This document shows positions 36,514-43,929 of a stretch of 64,000 nucleotides of DNA, piece by piece. A program made the position numbers and the translations under genes. Each line of letters opens with the position of its first letter. Position 1 is the first letter of the stretch. The notes below the pieces were generated by a model, which was not told the origin of the DNA, made no database searches, and saw nothing but the letters and a program-made list of their open reading frames with translations. The DNA is from CAVQRC01 sp963715045 (GTDB lineage Bacteria; Planctomycetota; Planctomycetia; Pirellulales; Lacipirellulaceae): the NCBI GenBank assembly GCA_963715045.1, contig CAVQRC010000017.1, forward strand, positions 186,001 to 250,000. The letters run 5' to 3'.

Positions 36514-36593
36514 AAAGACCCCTGGGGTCTTTTTGGTTGTTTAGGCAATCTAGCAGTATGCCTATTCCCCCAAAAATACCCCGGGGTCTTTTT
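36514..36593 (+). terminator. Two terminator-like hairpins in tandem
   Basis: AAAGACCCC/GGGGTCTTT followed by T's lies at 36514-36534. A second near-palindrome AAAAATACCCC/GGGGTCTTTTT lies at 36572-36593. Both follow the EEP stop and share the core GACCCC/GGGGTC. The remaining ~260 bp to the next gene shows nothing else. Confidence 0.75.
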
Positions 36594-36860
36594 GCACTTC
36601 CGCGGCGTGAAGCGGGTGTCGTACACACTTTGCCCCGGAGCTGGGTCCGCGATGAGCGCGGGCAAAGCTGACCGACCTCAGTCGATTTGCTAGGGAACTG
36701 CTCCATAAGTCCGAACGTCCGCAACTGCGTTCCTGCACCCGATCGGACAACTGCGGTGGCGATGGCGTTGCATTGGATCGGCATTCCAGCTATCGATGCG
36801 GCTGAAACGAAATCTAAAACTGATAATTGCTAGCACCGGACTGCTCTGCGTGACGACGCC

Positions 36861-37985
36861 ATGCCCCAGCGAACAATGGCCAGCTCGACGCACGTTCCCC
36901 GCCGCATTTTGCAGGTCATCACGCCTTCTCATCTGTCGGGTGCCGAGATCCAACTCGTACGGATGATCCGCCAGATGGAGACCCGCGGACACAGGATGCC
37001 GGTGATTGCGAAACGCGACTCGCCGGCCCTGTCAGAGCTGGTGGAGTGCGGCATCGATATCGATCCCCGGGCAATCAGCGGAAAGCTCAATCCACTGGCG
37101 TTGGCGGCTCTGGCACGGGCGGTTGCCGATCATCACCCCGATCTAGTTCAATCCGCTCTTTCTACTGCGAGTTGGTGGTGCGGTTGGCTGGAACAGATCG
37201 GAGGACCGCCAACGATCGGACATGTCCACGGTTTCACATCGGCGCGGTGGCATCGTCATCAGACGCACTTGCTGGCTGTGTCTGCCGCGGTGAAGCGGCA
37301 TCTCGTGGATCAAGGGATCCAGGGCGAGCGGATCACCGTGCTCCACAACGCGCTGAGTCCCGCCGAATACATGCCCACGCGTTCGCCCTCAGCAGTACGG
37401 AGTGAGTTTGGTGCCGATCGCCAGACGCTGGTCATCGGCACGTTTGCACATCTATCCGAAAAGAAAGGCTATCGCGAATTGTGGGCCGCCGTTCCGGACG
37501 TCCTGCGCCGATTTCCCGACACCCAGTTCTGGATTGTGGGCCGCGGCGAATTGCGTCAAGAACTCGAGCGCGAGGCTCACGCCAAGGGCTTTCTGAGTAA
37601 GCTTCGCTTCACAGGCTTTCGCCAAGACGCAGCCGACCTGATGAATGCACTCGACATTTTCGCACTCCCCTCGCGGCGGGAACCGTTCGGGTTGGTGTAC
37701 CTCGAAGCGGCACTGCTCGGCAAACCAGTCGTCGGCTGCCGGGCCGGAGGTGCGGTCGAGGTCATCGCCGACGGCGAGACGGGACTTCTGGTCGACGTCG
37801 GCAACGGTCCGGCGGTTGCCGAGGCCCTGCTCACGCTCGCCGAGAACCGGGACCGCGCCGCCGAATTGGGCCGCCGAGGTCGCGAACGGGCCCGCGATCT
37901 CTTTGGCTGGGAGCGTTTCGTCAACACCCTCGAAAGCGCGTACGACGGCGTCTGCGGCACTTCCCCAGTGGTTCGGACCGCATAG
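36861..37985 (+). CDS. Glycosyltransferase family 4
   Basis: The 374-residue GT-B enzyme has N-terminal 'ILQVITPSHLSGAEIQLVRM' and C-terminal 'LVIGTFAHLSEKKGYREL', 'FWIVGRGELRQELE', 'ALPSRREPFGLVYLEAALLG' (the E-x7-E nucleotide-sugar motif) and 'AGGAVEVIADGETGLLV'. It probably transfers a hexose to a polysaccharide or lipid carrier at the inner membrane face. No membrane helix is seen. The next gene is a close paralogue in tandem. ATG 36876 is an alternative start. Confidence 0.93.
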   Translation: MPQRTMASSTHVPRRILQVITPSHLSGAEIQLVRMIRQMETRGHRMPVIAKRDSPALSELVECGIDIDPRAISGKLNPLALAALARAVADHHPDLVQSALSTASWWCGWLEQIGGPPTIGHVHGFTSARWHRHQTHLLAVSAAVKRHLVDQGIQGERITVLHNALSPAEYMPTRSPSAVRSEFGADRQTLVIGTFAHLSEKKGYRELWAAVPDVLRRFPDTQFWIVGRGELRQELEREAHAKGFLSKLRFTGFRQDAADLMNALDIFALPSRREPFGLVYLEAALLGKPVVGCRAGGAVEVIADGETGLLVDVGNGPAVAEALLTLAENRDRAAELGRRGRERARDLFGWERFVNTLESAYDGVCGTSPVVRTA

Positions 37986-38108
37986 GTGGTGTGCGGTTGA
38001 CGTTGCGGTGCCAATGGAAAGCGGCTATTCCCCTCGTATTCCGCATGATCTCATGAGATCCGTGCTAGCAATCTGGTTCCTTCAAGCAATTCTGCCCTTT
38101 GTCGCCCC

Positions 38109-39242
38109 ATGCCGTACCAAGCCCCACTCGCACCCCGTTCACGTACCGGGAGTTGTCGTCGTGTCATGCAGGTGATTACGCCCTCGCATATGTCCGGCGC
38201 GGAAATGCAACTCGTGCGGCTGACGCGAAGAATGGAGGCCCGGGGGCACTCGATGCCCGTGGTCCTCAAGCGGAATTCGCCCGCCCGCGCCGAGTTCGAG
38301 CATCAGGGCATCGAGTACGACCCGCGGGCGATCAGCGGCAAATTCAATCCCCTGGCCATCGCGGCTCTCTCAAAAGCGTGCGCTGATTATCGTCCGGACG
38401 TCGTCCAATCGACGCTTTCGACGGCCAGTTGGTGGTGCGGTTGGCTTGAGCGGCTCGGCGGCCCTCGATCCATTGGACATGTCCAGGGCTTTACGTCGGC
38501 GCGGTGGCACAACAACCAGACGCATCTGCTTGCCGTATCGCATGCCGTAAAGCAGCATCTCGTCGATCAGGGAATCGAGCCCAACAAGATTACCGTGTTA
38601 TACAACGCCCTGGGCCCCGAGGAATTCATTCCGCAGCGGTGTCGATCGGCCGTGCGGGCCGATTTCGGAGCCCAGGAAAACACGCTCGTCGTCGGCACGT
38701 TCGCTCACTTGTCTGAAAAGAAGGGCCACCGCGATCTGTTCGGGGCCATCCCCACGATTCTCCGCCGCTTTCCGACGGCCCAGTTCTGGATCGTCGGCCG
38801 CGGTGTTCTGCGGGAGGAACTCGAACAGCGTGCCCGCGACGAGGGATTCCTCGACCAGGTGCGGTTTCTCGGTTTTCGTCGCGACACGGCCGACCTGATG
38901 CACGCGCTCGACATCTTCGCTCTGCCGTCGCATCGCGAACCGTGCGCGCTGGTGTACATCGAAGCCGCGCTTTCCGGGCAGCCGATCGTCGCATGCCAGG
39001 CAGGCGGAGCGCCGGAGTCCGTGGCGGATGGCGAAACGGGGCTGCTGGTCCCGGTCCGCGACAGCGGGGCAATCGCCGAGGCGATCCTGACCCTCGCCGA
39101 GAATCGGGCAACGGCCAGAGATCTTGGCCGGCGAGGTCGCGAGCGGGCTCTCGACCTCTTCAGTTGGGAGCGGTTCACGACCACGTTGGAAGGCGTGTAC
39201 GACCGGGTGTGCGACCTGACCCAGGTCGGCAAGGCCGCTTGA
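38109..39242 (+). CDS. Glycosyltransferase family 4 (tandem paralogue)
   Basis: The 377-residue protein aligns end to end with its upstream neighbour: 'VMQVITPSHMSGAEMQLVRL', 'VVGTFAHLSEKKGHRDLFG', 'FWIVGRGVLREELEQ', 'ALPSHREPCALVYIEAALSG', 'AGGAPESVADGETGLLVP'. The E-x7-E motif is kept, with Phe-Gly replaced by Cys-Ala, so acceptor or donor choice may differ. The gap between the two is 123 bp, consistent with one transcript. It arose by local duplication. Confidence 0.93.
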   Translation: MPYQAPLAPRSRTGSCRRVMQVITPSHMSGAEMQLVRLTRRMEARGHSMPVVLKRNSPARAEFEHQGIEYDPRAISGKFNPLAIAALSKACADYRPDVVQSTLSTASWWCGWLERLGGPRSIGHVQGFTSARWHNNQTHLLAVSHAVKQHLVDQGIEPNKITVLYNALGPEEFIPQRCRSAVRADFGAQENTLVVGTFAHLSEKKGHRDLFGAIPTILRRFPTAQFWIVGRGVLREELEQRARDEGFLDQVRFLGFRRDTADLMHALDIFALPSHREPCALVYIEAALSGQPIVACQAGGAPESVADGETGLLVPVRDSGAIAEAILTLAENRATARDLGRRGRERALDLFSWERFTTTLEGVYDRVCDLTQVGKAA

Positions 39243-39318
39243 GTTCTTCGCCTGCTTAACCGCCGTTGCCGCGGCAGTGGGTTTCGACAGCCAGCTTCAG
39301 CGGGTATCGTGCGTCTCT

Positions 39319-40758
39319 ATGAGCACTTCCCGTTGCTGGCTGATCGCCGTCGTCTCTGTTTGCTGCGTTGTGTTCTGCGGGTCGACGGTTCAGGCCCGAT
39401 CCCCCAATGTCGTGCTGGTCAGTGTCGACGACCTCAATGATTGGGTCGGCTGCCTGGCCGGCCATCCACAGGCAAGCACGCCTAACATCGATCGACTGGC
39501 TGCCCGTGGCGTGAATTTTCGTAACGCCCACTGTCAGGCTCCCGTCTGCCAGCCCTCGCGGTCGAGCCTCATGGTGTCGCGGTTTCCATCGTCGACCGGG
39601 CTGTACTTCCTCGACCCGGGCCTTCGCGATTCGCCGGTGACGCAGGCTGCCGTCACGATTCCTGAAGCCTTCGCCGCTGCCGGGTATCGCGTGCGGGGTG
39701 TTGGCAAGCTGTTTCACAGTCGGCTGAATCAGGAGATCTTCGCGGCGGTCGGCGAGTACGGCGGTAACTTTGGCGGGGTCGGTCCGCGACCCGCGGAGAA
39801 AATCAGTCAGCCGCATGGCCATCCGTTGTGGGACTGGGGTGCTTTTCCGGAGCGGACGGCCGACATGCCGGATTACAAAATCGCCGAGTGGGCCGTGCAG
39901 CAGCTGACGGCCCACATCGATCGCGAACAGCCGCTGTTTCTCGCCGTCGGATTCTTCCGTCCCCACGTCCCGATGTACGTGCCGCAGCGATGGTTCGACT
40001 TGCATCCCCGCGATCGTATCCGGTTGCCGCTCTGCCAGGCTGGTGATCTCGATGATCTCTCACCGTACGCCCGCGATCTCACCACGTTGGAACATGTCGC
40101 GCCCACGCACCGCTGGATGATCGAGAGTGACGAGTGGACTCACGCGGTTCAGGCCTATCTCGCATCGGTGAGTTTTGTCGATGACTGTATCGGCAGGGTT
40201 CTTGACGCGGTCGACAGACAGGACGGGGGGCGAGAAACGATCGTTTGTCTGTTTGGCGACCACGGATTCCACCTCGGCGAGAAGGAGCGGTGGGCGAAGC
40301 GATCGCTGTGGGAGGATGGCACACGGGTCCCGTTTATACTTGCCGGTCCGACCGTGAAGCCGGCCGTCTGCGATCGTCCGGTCGGCTTGATCGACACCTT
40401 TCCGACCCTGCTCGAATTGACAGGCTTGCCAGCCGTCTCGGAGCACGAGGGTCAGTCGCTCGTCCCGTTGTTGAACGACCCCCAGCGGGAATGGGATCGC
40501 CCGGCCATCACGACTTTTGGTCCTGGCAATCATGCGGTCCGCAGTACCCGCTGGCGGTACATTCGCTATGTCGACGGATCGGAGGAGTTGTACGACCACG
40601 ACGTCGATCCGCACGAATGGAAGAATCTCGCCGGCGACGCGAAATACGCTTCCATTCTCGAGCAGCATCGTCGCTGGCTGCCCAAATCGGAACAGCCGAT
40701 TCTCGGCCAGAACTCAACCGGCCACAAAGCCTACGCCGCCGCGGCCGCCAGGTTGTGA
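39319..40758 (+). CDS. Secreted sulfatase, iduronate-2-sulfatase-like
   Basis: ATG 39319 opens MSTSRCWLIAVVSVCCVVFC, a signal peptide. 'SPNVVLVSVDDLNDWVGCL' and formylglycine motif 'CQPSRSSLMVSRFPSSTG' (Cys77) follow, then 'GKLFHSRLN', 'LGEKERWAKRSLWEDGTRVP' and 'ELYDHDVDPHEWKNLAG'. The 'VDDLNDW' and 'GDHGFHLGEK' patterns place it with iduronate-2-sulfatase-like S1 enzymes. The product is 479 residues. It is on the same strand as the glycosyltransferases but 77 bp away, with no clear functional link. Confidence 0.94.
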   Translation: MSTSRCWLIAVVSVCCVVFCGSTVQARSPNVVLVSVDDLNDWVGCLAGHPQASTPNIDRLAARGVNFRNAHCQAPVCQPSRSSLMVSRFPSSTGLYFLDPGLRDSPVTQAAVTIPEAFAAAGYRVRGVGKLFHSRLNQEIFAAVGEYGGNFGGVGPRPAEKISQPHGHPLWDWGAFPERTADMPDYKIAEWAVQQLTAHIDREQPLFLAVGFFRPHVPMYVPQRWFDLHPRDRIRLPLCQAGDLDDLSPYARDLTTLEHVAPTHRWMIESDEWTHAVQAYLASVSFVDDCIGRVLDAVDRQDGGRETIVCLFGDHGFHLGEKERWAKRSLWEDGTRVPFILAGPTVKPAVCDRPVGLIDTFPTLLELTGLPAVSEHEGQSLVPLLNDPQREWDRPAITTFGPGNHAVRSTRWRYIRYVDGSEELYDHDVDPHEWKNLAGDAKYASILEQHRRWLPKSEQPILGQNSTGHKAYAAAAARL

Positions 40759-40759
40759 A

Positions 40760-40985
40760 TCGCGGCGTAGTCCCGCCACTCCGCCGCGTAGTCCCGTCAC
40801 TCCGTGGTGTAGTCCCGTCACTCCAAGGTGTAGTCCCGTCACTCCGTGGCGGGGTTTTAAATCACCGCCGGCCCGGCCATGTCGGCGGCCGCGGGTTCCG
40901 AGCGGCGGATGTCAGCAAGGCGTTGCTGTAGTCCCGTCACTCCGTGGCGGGGACGCGGCGGCGATATGCCTGGGCGTGGCGAGGT
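40760..40985. repeat. Short tandem 'GTAGTCCCGTCACTCCGTGG' repeats
   Basis: Four tandem units of about 20 bp (GTAGTCCCGCCACTCCGCCG, GTAGTCCCGTCACTCCGTGG and variants) begin right at the sulfatase stop. Another copy lies at 40928. This is the CACTCCGTG family in direct array form. Confidence 0.8.
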
Positions 40986-40990
40986 CTGCG

Positions 40991-41262
40991 TCACGGAGTG
41001 CTCCGGCTCCGCGACAGCGCTTCGATGATGGCCGCCTTGGTCTGGTGGCGGTTGCAGATGGCCCGCAGTTCGTCTCGCGTTGGCGGTTGCAGCCCGCGGC
41101 GCTTCGACCTCGGCAAACGCATCGACGGCGATCACGTAGTGACTCTCGCCCAGTTGCCGCGGCTGGACGTCCTGCCAATCGCCACCCTCTTCAGCCGGTC
41201 GAATCTTCGGCGGCCGCACGTACTCGGCGTCGAGTTTCGCCAGCCGAACACCGAGCGTTGCC
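40991..41262 (-). pseudogene. Duplicated 3' fragment of the hypothetical gene at 57417-59329
   Basis: It encodes 'YVRPPKIRPAEEGGDWQDVQ', 'LGESHYVIAVDAFAEV' and the ending 'EALSRSRSTP', almost identical to the C-terminus of the gene near 57.4 kb. The shared block is 40928-41262 versus 57354-57687. One extra base near 41102 shifts the frame. At 41262 homology stops abruptly and a PD40-repeat gene begins. It is a truncated copy and presumably non-functional. Confidence 0.85.
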
Positions 41263-42626
41263 GAAGGCGACGTCCGTGGAAGCTCTCTCAGCGGACCAGA
41301 GTCTGGAAGGCGGCGCTAAGAGACCTGGCCTCGCCTCGTAGTAGATGGTTAGACCATCGGCGGAAATGCCCGGCCGGTTTTCCAATCGACTGGAATTCGA
41401 CACCTGCCCCCAGGTTGACGATACCGCCGTAGGAACCATCGGGATTTCGCGTTGCCTGGTACAAGTCGTAGTCACCGAAGCCGCCTGGCCGCTCCCATGC
41501 ACCAAAGTAGAGCGTGGCGCCGTCTGGCGAGAGGCTGCTGCTTTCTTCGGAACTACTTGTGTTAATGCCCCGCAGGTTCGTGATATTTGCGAACGGTTCT
41601 TGAAGGCTCGTTCGCGACGCGATGAACAGGTCGAAGAACCCTGGCGATACAGGGCGGTGTGGAAAGCCCGTGGCTTCCACGTTTGTGAACACCATCGTCA
41701 GGCCGTCGGCTGGGCCCCCGAAAATGTGAGTATTTGGCGGGCGTTTTGCGATTGCTGCGTCGATCCAAACTGTTCCGCTTGATCACATCTGGGGTGCGTG
41801 TTGGACCGCAACCAGACCCCCGCGAGCCTGGGGGGCTGCTGATGGAACGAAGGTTTTCGGGCGTCGTTGCCTTGGTCAAGACGTCCCTCAGGGGCGACGA
41901 TGCCTGGGGACGCTCGACAGGTCGCGCAGAGGCGCTGAGCACGCTGAGAAATCGCGGCGCGGCGAACAGCTGCGAAGCAGCGGCAGCAACTAGCCGTGGG
42001 CGAGCGTGACGAGCCTCTGGCGAGTTGAAGCGGAGCCCACGGTTGCCGCGCTCGCCCGGAACGCGCCGCCGCGCGCGAACCATCGTCGGCTAGGCAGGCG
42101 ACGACTCGTCGGAGGCTCCTTTGGGCAGGTGAAAGTGGTCGGCTTCGCCGACCGACTAATTCTCTCTCGTGATGCTGTTCGATCGTTCGCGAAGCGAACG
42201 ATGCTGCTACGACACGTGAATCCTTTGCCTCGGCCTGCGAAACGCGTGCCGCCGTGCCGCCGCCGGGGTTCGTACTCGCGCAGACAACCGTGGGCTACGC
42301 GAAGCCTCGCCCGAGGCTCGTCATCGCTCGCCCACGGCTAAATGCTGCCGCTGCTTCGCAGCTGATCAACGCGCCGCGTATCCTCCGGGTGACCGGTTCG
42401 ACGGAACAAAAACCGGACAAAAACCCCCGATCAGTTGTCGGGGGCCCAGCCGTCGGCTGTTACGGTCGGGTTGTAGTCCAGGTAGCGGGCGTCGGCCAGG
42501 ACAGGCTTGATATCCGTGAAGTAGCCGACTGGAATCCCCGTGGCAACGCTCCCACTCGCTTCCGCTCCCCAGCAACAGCGCAAAGCGTCAAGGCCAGCCA
42601 CCTCGAACTGCCTCGTGGATGGTCAT
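41263..42626 (-). pseudogene. PD40 (WD40-like beta-propeller) protein, interrupted by a mobile element and 3'-truncated
   Basis: On the minus strand, ATG 42626 opens MTIHEAVRGGW and a hydrophobic signal (one frameshift near 42590). 'VATGIPVGYFTDIKPVLADA' and 'NPTVTADG' follow, then the frame runs into the element at 42448. Beyond the element it resumes in phase as 'LTMVFTNVEATGF', 'SSSLSPDGATLYFGAWERPG', 'FGDYDLYQATR' and (after another frameshift near 41400) 'ISADGLTIYYEARPG'. These 'SPDG..LYF' units are PD40/TolB-like propeller blades. The 3' end is replaced at 41262 by an unrelated duplicated fragment. It was probably an exported surface protein; now inactivated. Confidence 0.8.
41711..42448. 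mobile_element. Non-autonomous element with terminal inverted repeats, copy 1 (738 bp)
   Basis: The ends are TGGGCCCCCGA... and ...TCGGGGGCCCA, an 11-bp perfect inverted repeat. It is flanked by a perfect 9-bp direct repeat GCCGTCGGC (41702-41710 and 42449-42457). It carries no transposase-like ORF. Inside are 40-bp inverted arms (41967-42006 and 42325-42364) and hairpins such as ATCGTTCGC-GAA-GCGAACGAT (42182-42202) and GTCGGC-TTC-GCCGAC (42138-42152). A near-identical copy is at 48821-49556. Removing the element plus one target copy restores the PD40 reading frame. Confidence 0.85.
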
Positions 42627-42691
42627 TGGTACTCTCTCGTATTTTCGATCGTTGATTCGAAATTCGAACATCATCGTGGAAAACAGTGCTC

Positions 42692-43163
42692 TCAGGGCTT
42701 CCTGCTTCGCCATCTGCTGGGCACAATGCACACGCCGCCGACGAACAGCAGGGCCGAGGCAGCCGGCTCTGGAACGACCTCCACCACGGGGAAACGCTCG
42801 TGAAGCTGTCGGCTGGGCGCGTGTTGTCGAACGAAAAAAGCCCGACCCCGCCTGTCGTGAAGCGTGCGTCAATGATGGAGATCTGCGGTGCGTCTGGTTT
42901 CGATTCGCGGGGCCAGGCCCAGCGCTGAGCTCCGAACCAGTCAAATCGAATGGCAGCAGAACGTCTTTCTGCGTCACGTCGAGGTCGAGGTACGTTCCGG
43001 TCAGAACACGCATCCACTCGTCGTTATTGTCAAGATCGCCAGGAACGTCAGCATTCCCTCTTCCGGTTTGCGGGCAGGCGGCCGCGGTCGGCCGTGTCGG
43101 GGCTGGGCGGGCGTCTCGGAACGCTTCGTTATCCAGGTTCGCCGAGGCCTCCACCAACACCAT
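42692..43163 (-). pseudogene. PEP-CTERM protein, frameshifted
   Basis: Pieces in three frames read 'MVLVEASANLDNEAFRDA', 'LDNNDEWMRVLTGTYLDLDV', 'DARFTTGGVGLFSFDNTRP' and finally 'VVEVVPEPAASALLFVGG' ending in Arg-rich residues, a PEP-CTERM signal. The body resembles the small carbohydrate-binding-like domains that precede PEP-CTERM. It lies 65 bp upstream of the PD40 gene on the same strand. The start is uncertain: homology of its N-terminus with the repeated 'GFAPERR' block extends upstream to about 43200. Confidence 0.6.
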
Positions 43164-43309
43164 GCGACGTTCGGGAGCAAATCCCGCTAAAGAGCTGCAG
43201 GAAAATTGTTCCCGCTCCTTGAAATCAACTCAGACCGGGCGACTCAGGCCAGGTTCCACGCACGCACGACGAGGCGACAGGCCACACCCGTGCGTGGGGG
43301 ATCCGGTGG

Positions 43310-43833
43310 CTATGACGGCACGCGACGCCCTCCGAAATACCAGACCCGCTGGTGCTTGCCGTCCGGGGTCTTGCCGATGTACACGAAGTTCATACCGTCG
43401 TCCTGCCAGACCGCTTCGTTGCGGTTGCGGCGGATCGACGGATTCTCCATCTCGGCGTAGAGCCCTAGCACGTCGCGGTCGAGGCCGTCACGGTACCGCT
43501 GGTTCAGCACCCGGTACGACTCGTGCAGGATCTCCCACACGAGCCCAGTGCCGCGTAGACCGCATGTTCGCGCAGCGCGGTCCCACGAACGTGCGGTAGT
43601 AGAAACAGTCGAAGCCGAGCTGCGGGACAAAGGTTCGGACGGCGGTGCTGACGCCAGCGATTTGGCCGCTACTGTTCCGGGCCACAACCAGGAGTTGATG
43701 GGCACGCTCCTCGACGGCCGGCTGATTCGGCAAGCGCCCCTTCGCACAACCAGAACCGGACGACTTCCTCTCGCACGTTGTCGGGTGGTGCCGGCCAGAC
43801 CGTGTCGAGTTGAAATCCAGAAGGATTGGGCAT
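43310..43833 (-). pseudogene. GNAT-like N-acetyltransferase family protein, frameshifted
   Basis: From ATG 43833 it reads MPNPSGFQLDTVWPAPPDNV and 'VVRFWLCEGAL', then shifts near 43735 to 'PNQPAVEERAHQLLVVARNS' and 'GQIAGVSTAV', and near 43560 to 'LVWEILHESYRVLNQRY' and 'EAVWQDDGMNFVYIGKTPDG'. The central 'VVARN..G.IAGV' beta strands suggest a GNAT fold, but the acetyl-CoA loop is not clear. Reconstructed length is about 175 residues. The two breaks are single-base. Confidence 0.5.
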
Positions 43834-43929
43834 CGGGTTACGCCGCGGCTCATACGAACGGTCAGTAATCGAGCACCGCCCCGCTAAAGCCGCCGGCGAT
43901 TACGGAACTCAAATTGAGTTAGCGCCTGG

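Noticed and set aside
36512..36992. Small minus-strand ORFs between the EEP gene and the glycosyltransferase
   Set aside because: They overlap terminator hairpins and the glycosyltransferase start, lack ribosome sites and show no protein-like pattern.
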